A stretch of 64,000 nt of DNA, from contig JAWKLQ010000001.1 in NCBI GenBank assembly GCA_041392665.1, forward strand, positions 248,001-312,000, given 5' to 3'. Both the position numbers and the translations under genes were made by a program. Position 1 is the stretch's first letter. Every line of letters starts with the position of its first letter. Shown in pieces: positions 18,671 to 24,824 of this stretch. The DNA comes from Flavilitoribacter sp020436695. Lineage in GTDB: Bacteria > Bacteroidota > Bacteroidia > Chitinophagales > Saprospiraceae. The notes beneath the pieces were generated by a model, which searched no databases, was not told the origin of the DNA, and was given only the letters and a program-made list of their open reading frames with translations.

Positions 18671-20065
18671 TTACTGAGTCGTATACGTAAGATTCAGCTT
18701 AACCGGAAACTGTGGATGTGAAGCACCATAAAGAACAGCCCGGGACGCCCGTTCGGCGCGTGGAGCAGCCGTTAGATAGATCACATCCCTAATGTCGTTC
18801 TCCCGGTCATCTTTCAGCATTTCCTGCATGTGAATGGAAATATTCATGCGGTAATAATCGGGTTGCCCACCGGAGCCCTCAATGATCACTCCACCAAATA
18901 CATTGTCTAACGTACCCGAAGCCGGTAGAAGGACATCCTCGATCAGCCGGAAAGAATTGGAAGATTCATCAAAATAATAGGCGTAGAGGTGGTCAGCCGG
19001 CGGATACAATACCGTATCGTCGTTTTCCAGACCGCCTATGGGGATGAGTAGTTCGGCTTTATTCAGGATGACATCCTGCAGGCCTTCCAGATTTGGGAAT
19101 TCCAGCTCCATCATCAGCCCTTCCGTACCTTGTACGACAGCCAGAGAATCACTAAGGTTGGGATTATTGATGAAAGATTCAACGGTAGCGCCCGCATAAT
19201 CATTTTCGAAGTGGGATACCACCGGGGAATAGTAGGAAATGGGAAAACGATACTGCAACGGCACAGAATCCCGCTGAAAGTAAACGTAAATACCTCCATC
19301 ATAGCTACCTCCGGAAGGTACCAGATCAAAGCTGATCATGCCTGGTGTGGGCGCGGAAGGGACAATTGCCATCCCCTTGAAATACTCAAGAAAAGCGGTA
19401 TTGGTCAGATAGACAGAGGTATCCGCTTCCGCCAACCGGAAGCCAAACCCACGATCCATGGGTATACGCAGCTGCGCCAGTGATACTGTGTCAGGTGAAG
19501 AGGTCCGGTAATCTATGAAGGTAATACTATCCAGACGGGGAAGGAAAGTCTTCGATCCCAGAAAAGTAGAATAATTCAGTTTGGTAGAAGAGTAATAGAT
19601 GGAATCCAGTGAAAGGGAATCCGTCAACTCATATACATCCAGGCTAAAAGGGACTTCCGTATTCCCGTAGAAACCATCTGCACTGTACGGTAGAACCAGC
19701 ACCACGGAATCAACCGTAACATCCTTGAAGTTGGGTGTGAGAAAGGAGAATGAGGATATCTCCAGGGTAGGTTGAACGTAGATCTCAGAGTAAGTACGGC
19801 CGAAATGCGGGTCCTGATAATCACCGAAAAGGTAAGATCCCAGATCAACAATGCCCGGGTAAGTCACCACTGAATCGCCGCGGACGGTGCGGCTGTGAAT
19901 GGTCACCGTATCGGTAAAAACAGCATCTACTCGATCATCTTCCAGCAGCTCAGAACCTACAAAAGTGGGATCGGCACAGCTACCCATCACAACGGTCAGC
20001 ACCAGCAGGGCCGAAAACAGCTGACCCCAATATTTTTTCATTTGCATGTTGTTATTCATTTGCAT
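18671..20065 (-). CDS. DUF4270 family outer-membrane lipoprotein
   Basis: A 464-residue exported protein. After a hydrophobic N-region (YWGQLFSALLVLTVVMGSCAD) a cysteine at about residue 30 fits a lipobox, so it is probably a lipoprotein. The body, with DPTFVGSELLEDDRVDAVFTDTVTIHSRTV, GSYLFGDYQDPHFG and VDSVVLVLPYS, matches DUF4270, a Bacteroidota family of unknown function. The gene lies below the glycogen synthase gene on the same strand, 179 nt away, and above glmS. A -7 box lies just above the start. Met codons at 20065, 20047 and 20041 are all in frame and close together; given a leader of normal length, 20047 or 20041 may be used. Confidence 0.8.
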   Translation of the reverse strand: MQMNNNMQMKKYWGQLFSALLVLTVVMGSCADPTFVGSELLEDDRVDAVFTDTVTIHSRTVRGDSVVTYPGIVDLGSYLFGDYQDPHFGRTYSEIYVQPTLEISSFSFLTPNFKDVTVDSVVLVLPYSADGFYGNTEVPFSLDVYELTDSLSLDSIYYSSTKLNYSTFLGSKTFLPRLDSITFIDYRTSSPDTVSLAQLRIPMDRGFGFRLAEADTSVYLTNTAFLEYFKGMAIVPSAPTPGMISFDLVPSGGSYDGGIYVYFQRDSVPLQYRFPISYYSPVVSHFENDYAGATVESFINNPNLSDSLAVVQGTEGLMMELEFPNLEGLQDVILNKAELLIPIGGLENDDTVLYPPADHLYAYYFDESSNSFRLIEDVLLPASGTLDNVFGGVIIEGSGGQPDYYRMNISIHMQEMLKDDRENDIRDVIYLTAAPRAERASRAVLYGASHPQFPVKLNLTYTTQ

Positions 20066-20085
20066 TACCTCACACCGCTAAATCT

Positions 20086-20093
20086 CAAAGCTA
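20086..20093 (-). promoter_or_regulatory. -7 box TAGCTTTG for the DUF4270 gene
   Basis: The minus strand reads TAGCTTTG, matching TAnnTTTG, 21 nt above the first in-frame ATG. No clear -33 TTG is present. Confidence 0.5.
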
Positions 20094-20244
20094 AAGAGCC
20101 CGGTAAGTACCGCAGGGTTGTATAGGAAAGGATAATTTAGATCAAACAACAATCGCCCAATGGCACCAGTCTTTTGCTGATCACCAAACGATTGTTTCCA
20201 ACTTTTAGTGTCTGAAAAGCGAACAGTTCTTCTCACGCTGACAG

Positions 20245-21072
20245 TTAGGGTTGTACTTCTTCTTCCAGCAGCGAATTATAGAATTCCACGTACGCAGCCA
20301 GATAGTCGTCTCCATCATCAACCGGCGCACTCAGGATGGGTTTGCCCTGTTTTTCGAGCAATTCCTGTACACCGCTGGGCGTGTTCTCACTCCCCAGGAT
20401 AATGGCGTCGGCATATTTGATCGCTCCTTTGTTGAGGGCAACTCCAGTGCCATTCTGGTAAGCGCCCAGATCAGCTTCCGTGAGATTGTTGATAGAGGCC
20501 TTTACAGCGAAGTGCTCGGAAAATGCCTGCTCCACTTCGTTGTCATATACGGAGTATACTACTTTGGACTGCGAGAACAATGGTTCCGTCTTGTAAGCCG
20601 TTTTCAGATACAGCGGAATAAGACTGGTCATCCAGCCGTGGCAATGCACGATGTCCGGCGGCCAGCCGAATTTTTTCACCGTTTCGATCACACCCTTACA
20701 GAAAAAGACCATCCGGTCCGCATTGTCCTCGAAGGGCTCGCCATGCTCATCTCTGAAAACCTGCTTGCGCTTGAAAAAGTCTTCATTGTCCAGAAAGTAA
20801 ACTTGCATACGAGCCTCGGGCAAAGAGGCCACTTTTATGATCAGCGGAAAATCGTCATCGTCAACAATAATATTCATTCCCGATAACCGCACGACTTCGT
20901 GCAAGCGATGGCGCCTTTCATTGATCGTACCGAAACGGGGCATCAAAACCCGGATCTCCATCCCGTTTTCCTGTACGTACTGGGGCAACTTGCGTGCGAT
21001 CTCGGAGATAGCGGTAAGATTTGTATACGGATCCATCTCCTGCGTAACTATCAGCACTTTCTTTTTATCCAT
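20245..21072 (-). CDS. Glycogen/starch synthase, GT5 catalytic N-domain protein
   Basis: A 275-residue protein that matches only the N-terminal half of ADP-glucose glycogen synthases: KKVLIVTQEMDPYTNLTAISEIARKLPQ, an RVLMPRFGTINERRHRLHEVVRLSG segment, DIVHCHGWMTSLIPLYLK, and ADAIILGSENTPSGVQELL near the C-terminus. Short forms of this kind are common in Bacteroidota, so this is not a local truncation, although the missing C-terminal Rossmann half raises the question of whether it is catalytic alone. I choose the ATG at 21072 (MDKKKVLIV) instead of an upstream in-frame ATG at 21117, because the former begins the conserved domain and lies 58 nt below a strong promoter. It is divergent from panC. 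Confidence 0.8.
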   Translation of the reverse strand: MDKKKVLIVTQEMDPYTNLTAISEIARKLPQYVQENGMEIRVLMPRFGTINERRHRLHEVVRLSGMNIIVDDDDFPLIIKVASLPEARMQVYFLDNEDFFKRKQVFRDEHGEPFEDNADRMVFFCKGVIETVKKFGWPPDIVHCHGWMTSLIPLYLKTAYKTEPLFSQSKVVYSVYDNEVEQAFSEHFAVKASINNLTEADLGAYQNGTGVALNKGAIKYADAIILGSENTPSGVQELLEKQGKPILSAPVDDGDDYLAAYVEFYNSLLEEEVQP

Positions 21073-21129
21073 AGACCTTGTAGTATGTTTAAAAAATAAC
21101 GGATCGCGAAATTGCAATTAAACAAGATG

Positions 21130-21161
21130 CAAAGTTAAGAAAATCCACTGACTTTTGGCAA
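21130..21161 (-). promoter_or_regulatory. Promoter TTG-N21-TAACTTTG for the glycogen synthase gene
   Basis: On the minus strand TTG at 21161-21159 is followed after 21 nt by TAACTTTG at 21137-21130, the Bacteroidota consensus, with a leader of about 50 nt to the ATG at 21072. Confidence 0.75.
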
Positions 21162-21263
21162 TTCCAACTGCCGAATGAGACTTCAATCAAAAAACATCTA
21201 TATTAGCGCATTGGTTGTTCTGCCAAGCATTTCAACACGCTGCAGGCCGTAATTAGTCAGATT

Positions 21264-22106
21264 ATGTACTTGTTTCAACGTTCCATCGATCTGCAAAACT
21301 GGCTGGAAACTGTGCGCGGGCACAACAGAAAGATCGGTTTCGTCCCCACCATGGGTGCGCTACATGATGGTCATTTATCCCTGATCCGGCAATCCGCAGC
21401 GGAAAACAGCTTTACCGTTTGCAGCATTTTTGTCAATCCTACCCAGTTCAACGACGCCTCCGATCTGGAGAAATATCCGCGCACGCCGGGCAATGATATT
21501 GAACTGCTGGTCGGTTCGGGCTGCAATGCGCTCTTCCTTCCTACTGTAGAGGAAGTATATCCGACAGATCTCGACACTTCCGTTTCCGTTGATCTCCATC
21601 CACTGGATACCGTTATGGAAGGTGCGTTTCGTCCGGGGCATTTTGCCGGCGTGGTACAGGTCGTATATCGTTTATTGCAGTTGGTACAGCCCGACCAGCT
21701 GTATATGGGACAAAAAGACTACCAGCAACTGACCATTATCCGGGAGATGATCCGCCAATTGGAACTGCCGGTTAAATTAGTCATGGTGCCTATCCGGAGA
21801 GAACCGGACGGGTTGGCCATGAGTTCACGCAACGTTCGGCTCAGTCCAGCGTTTCGGGCTATAGCTCCGGTTATTCATCGCATACTACAGCAGGTGAAAG
21901 AACAAGTGGACGAAAAATCGGTCAGTGAGCTGGAAGCATGGGCCATGCAGCAATTAGCCGAAGCCGGCCTGCGCCCGGAGTATTTTGAGATCGTCGACGG
22001 TAATACCCTGAAAGCGATTTCTTCTTTGTCCAAGACAAAGTCGGCAGTGGCCTGTATGGCAGCCTGGGCAGGGGATATTCGGTTGATTGATAATATGATC
22101 CTGTGA
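21264..22106 (+). CDS. panC: Pantothenate synthetase PanC
   Basis: Joins pantoate and beta-alanine with ATP to form pantothenate, the precursor of coenzyme A. The 280-residue length is typical. The nucleotidyl-transferase HIGH-type motif is PTMGALHDGHLSL (residues 29-41), followed by SIFVNPTQFN, EGAFRPGHFAGVVQVVYRLL, MGQKDYQQL and MSSRNVRLS (KMSKS-like). All are conserved substrate-binding elements. It stands alone on the plus strand, divergent from the glycogen synthase gene; a panD partner is not in the next position. Confidence 0.96.
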   Translation: MYLFQRSIDLQNWLETVRGHNRKIGFVPTMGALHDGHLSLIRQSAAENSFTVCSIFVNPTQFNDASDLEKYPRTPGNDIELLVGSGCNALFLPTVEEVYPTDLDTSVSVDLHPLDTVMEGAFRPGHFAGVVQVVYRLLQLVQPDQLYMGQKDYQQLTIIREMIRQLELPVKLVMVPIRREPDGLAMSSRNVRLSPAFRAIAPVIHRILQQVKEQVDEKSVSELEAWAMQQLAEAGLRPEYFEIVDGNTLKAISSLSKTKSAVACMAAWAGDIRLIDNMIL

Positions 22107-22222
22107 TGTTGTGATCCTATGATGCTGTAATGCTATGATGAAAAAAACTTTCAGGGATCTAATATCTGAGGCTGAGTTTTGGCAAATTATTGAAGCATCT
22201 TATCCACGAAGACGAGGAGACC

Positions 22223-22336
22223 ATGGATGAAAAACTGGTATTCGACTGGGATGAAAAAGACGAAGCATCCATGCAAAAGATCTGCCCCCGGCTCTTTGCC
22301 AGGTACTGGAACAACCCGCTGGCATCCAAATATTAA
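22223..22336 (+). CDS. Possible small protein or gene remnant
   Basis: A 37-codon frame (MDEKLVFDWDEKDEASMQKI and on to WNNPLASKY) that could extend upstream without a stop to about 22163 through FGKLLKHLIHEDEET. A different frame just upstream starts MMKKTFRDLISEAEFWQIIE. The charged, amphipathic composition looks more like coding than random sequence, and the two frames could be halves of a frameshifted small gene. I do not recognise a family. The spacer 22107-22496 otherwise holds only short repeated words after panC and the palindrome at 22386-22470. Confidence 0.25.
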   Translation: MDEKLVFDWDEKDEASMQKICPRLFARYWNNPLASKY

Positions 22337-22385
22337 TAACGCAAGTTGTCCATCGTCAGGGACACCACAGGTGGCCCGTCCGTCA

Positions 22386-22470
22386 GACGCGCCCGTTTGG
22401 GTCGTGTCGTTCGTCAGTCCTTAGACTTCGCTCGGAGCGATGGCCCGAGGAAAGTCTAAGGGCGGCCGTC
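22386..22470. repeat. G+C-rich palindromic element
   Basis: Stem CCTTAGACTT (22419-22428) pairs exactly with AAGTCTAAGG (22452-22461). An inner CTCGG/CCGAG stem and an outer partial GACG-CGCCC / GGGCGGCCGTC pairing extend it. It resembles the centre of the 18338-18508 element, which also carries a CCTTAG/CTAAGG stem followed by a G-rich flank. Noncoding. Confidence 0.55.
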
Positions 22471-22496
22471 TACCGCACTTCCGTAAACCGTAACCA

Positions 22497-23231
22497 ATGA
22501 CCTTCGCCGATCACATTATCCAATTCAATCAAAGCCTGCAGCCCAACTGGGAAGTGCCGCTCGGCATAGATCTGCTGTACCCCTATGATCAGGCCGAAAC
22601 AATGGCCGCACTAACGGCGTTTTACCAAAAGTACTATTCGGACCAATTTCCCCGCATTTACATCTTCGGCATTAATCCCGGCCGTTTCGGGGCAGCAATT
22701 ACCGGTGTACCTTTTACCGATCCGGTCCGCCTGGAGGAAGTCTGCGGCATTGCCAATCCATTTCGGAAACGGCTGGAATTATCCTCAGTTTTCGTATACC
22801 ATTTCATCGAAGCTTTCGGCAGAGTTGAGCATTTCTATCAACACTTCTGCATTACCTCAATTTGTCCGCTGGGTTTCATGAAAGACGGCAAGAACTACAA
22901 TTACTACGATAATAAAAAGCTGGAAAAACTGGTCACACCCCATATTATTGATCATCTTCGTACTTTACAGACGTTTCCTTCCAGTCCGGCCGTAGCCTTA
23001 TGCATGGGCCAGGGCAAGAATTACGAATATTTCCAGCGGCTGAATGAGGAACATCATTTCTTTGAAGAGATCTTCCCCCTCCCTCACCCTCGCTGGGTGA
23101 TGCAGTACCGACGTAAGCGTATGGATGAATTTGCAGGAGATTACTGCAAACAACTAGAATACGCTGTAAGAATTGCGGAATTAAAAAATGGAGATCAATT
23201 GCCCAGCACCAATACTTCAAATAAGGGTTGA
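22497..23231 (+). CDS. SMUG2-family uracil-DNA-glycosylase-like protein
   Basis: A 244-residue protein with the UDG-superfamily fold: IYIFGINPGRFGAAITGVPFTDP carries the GINPG active-site motif (residues 57-62), and PLPHPRWVMQYR provides the HP loop that contacts the minor groove. Family members remove uracil or damaged bases from DNA in base-excision repair; SMUG2-type proteins are frequent in Bacteroidota. Its 3' end overlaps the 3' end of the convergent TIR gene by 37 bp, so the last dozen residues (KNGDQLPSTNTSNKG) are encoded opposite the biotinyl-domain C-terminus and may be a non-conserved extension. Specific base preference cannot be read from sequence. Confidence 0.82.
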   Translation: MTFADHIIQFNQSLQPNWEVPLGIDLLYPYDQAETMAALTAFYQKYYSDQFPRIYIFGINPGRFGAAITGVPFTDPVRLEEVCGIANPFRKRLELSSVFVYHFIEAFGRVEHFYQHFCITSICPLGFMKDGKNYNYYDNKKLEKLVTPHIIDHLRTLQTFPSSPAVALCMGQGKNYEYFQRLNEEHHFFEEIFPLPHPRWVMQYRRKRMDEFAGDYCKQLEYAVRIAELKNGDQLPSTNTSNKG

Positions 23232-24520
23232 TCATATTCCACCGGCTGAGCATCTTCAACCAGCACCTTTGTTATTCTTCCGGATACTTCAGTTTCGATT
23301 TCATTAAATAGTTTCATCGCCTCTATTATGCAAACGACAGTTCCTTTGCTAACTAAATCGCCTACCTTTACATAAGCTGGTTTTTCTGGATTTTCCGCCC
23401 TGTAGAATGTCCCAACCATGGGTGATTTAATGAATTCAATTTGTCCTTTCTGTTTATCGTCTGACTCCTTTGTCAAGGATTGGATTTTCTCCTCAAAAAG
23501 ATTCAATTTGGTTTTTATTTCACCATTGTATATTTCCGAAAGATCATCAATTCTGTTAGTTAAGGTCTCCACTGTACTAGACTCTACAAATTCATTCATG
23601 GCTTTTTTCAGGTTCGCTATTTCTTTTTTCAAGATATTGATCTCCAATTCAAGGTTAAATATTGGTTTTTGAAGGTTCACAAAGTTTCGACAATTGCTGA
23701 TCAATTCTGAAACTTTGTCGTCAGGCTTTATAGAGTAACATGTCTCTAAGAGCATTAGGGCCTCTAAATAGTCACCATTTTGGTAGGGCTTCTCGGCTCG
23801 TGCAAGTGTAGACGAAAACTCTAATTCAATCTCACAAGAACTTATTTTCGCGTTTATTTCTTCAAGTGGTGGAGTGAATTCTTTACTATAAATAGCCTTC
23901 GCCTCCATAAAAAGATGAATAGCATCTTTCCATTTTTTCTTACCAAGAAGCGTTTCGGCCTTTCCAATTTTTTCTAAAAAGATAGTATGATTCTTAGCTA
24001 GTGTTTCAGCCAGATCAATTTCCTTCTGAGTTCTTCTTTCAATTGCTAGATCCCGAATTTTTATGGTTATGTCTGCAAAAGGTTCATCTTTATTGTCCCA
24101 ATTTATTACAGGTAGTGCATCCTTGGGCAACACCTGGAGTTTAGCAAAAGGAGTATCTTCCCAAAGACATTTCCTCAAAATAATCGGAACGACTATTGCC
24201 TTTTTGTCTTCATGCAATTGCAAGGCTTTTGTCATTTCTTCGCTGTAACTATACTCTGAAGCAATAAAATCTGAACTGATCAGTAAAAGAATAATATCCG
24301 ATTTCTTAAGGTTTTCCTTTATTTCATTATCCCATTCAGCGCCGGCCCCTATTTTACCATCATACCAAATCCTAGTAACTATAGCATTTCTCTCCAAGAC
24401 ACTTAGATGTGATACCAATTCACCAAGCATATCAGTATCCTTTCTGGAGTAAGCGATAAATACATGAATCTGGATTTGTTCCGGATCCCCCATCGTTTTT
24501 ATATCTTTATAGAAATTCAA
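23195..24520 (-). CDS. TIR domain fused to an AccB-type biotinyl (BCCP) domain
   Basis: A 441-residue protein with an architecture I have not seen described. Residues 17-158 are a TIR domain: IHVFIAYSRKDTDML, IWYDGKIGAGAEWDNEI, DIILLLISSDFIASEYSYSEEM, with E95 at the position of the NADase catalytic Glu, and VLPKDALPVINWDNKDE. Residues 165-280 form a helical, TPR-like region (KAETLLGKKKWKDAIHLFME, LARAEKPYQNGDYLEALMLL). Residues 285-355 are predicted coiled coil. Residues 362-441 are a complete biotinyl domain of acetyl-CoA carboxylase type: SPMVGTFYR, a thumb-like AENPEKPAY insertion, and IIEAMKLFNEIE with biotin-accepting K403. TIR domains of this class often hydrolyse NAD in anti-phage defence. 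G+C is about 37% in a sampled stretch against about 53% in carB, suggesting transfer. Single-gene unit; an in-frame ATG at 24493 is an alternative start. Confidence 0.88.
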   Translation of the reverse strand: MNFYKDIKTMGDPEQIQIHVFIAYSRKDTDMLGELVSHLSVLERNAIVTRIWYDGKIGAGAEWDNEIKENLKKSDIILLLISSDFIASEYSYSEEMTKALQLHEDKKAIVVPIILRKCLWEDTPFAKLQVLPKDALPVINWDNKDEPFADITIKIRDLAIERRTQKEIDLAETLAKNHTIFLEKIGKAETLLGKKKWKDAIHLFMEAKAIYSKEFTPPLEEINAKISSCEIELEFSSTLARAEKPYQNGDYLEALMLLETCYSIKPDDKVSELISNCRNFVNLQKPIFNLELEINILKKEIANLKKAMNEFVESSTVETLTNRIDDLSEIYNGEIKTKLNLFEEKIQSLTKESDDKQKGQIEFIKSPMVGTFYRAENPEKPAYVKVGDLVSKGTVVCIIEAMKLFNEIETEVSGRITKVLVEDAQPVEYDQPLFEVLVLGN

Positions 24521-24762
24521 GTTACACCCTTGTGTATTGTTCTACACCCATATTCGCAACAAATAGATATTTGCAACTATAATGCTAGCTAATAGCTAAA
24601 CATTTTAACCAGTTATTGATAATTTTTTTGATAGATCTGTGTAAGATAGTGAAGTCCAATCAAATTTTATGGGCTTTCATAAAACTTGATGTTTTATATG
24701 GCATGCATCCATTCTTTTTTGATTTTTTTAAATCTTAGGAAGGGTTCTTACTCTGCATTTTA

Positions 24763-24770
24763 TATCTTTG
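24763..24770 (+). promoter_or_regulatory. -7 box TATCTTTG for carB
   Basis: Matches the Bacteroidota TAnnTTTG element, 54 nt above the chosen carB ATG. It also shows that an in-frame ATG at 24768 cannot be the true start, since it would overlap the promoter. The -33 element is weak. Confidence 0.65.
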
Positions 24771-24824
24771 CGCCCAATTTGGACCAAGGGTTCTTCTTTT
24801 ATCGGTCAAATTGAAACTGTCATC

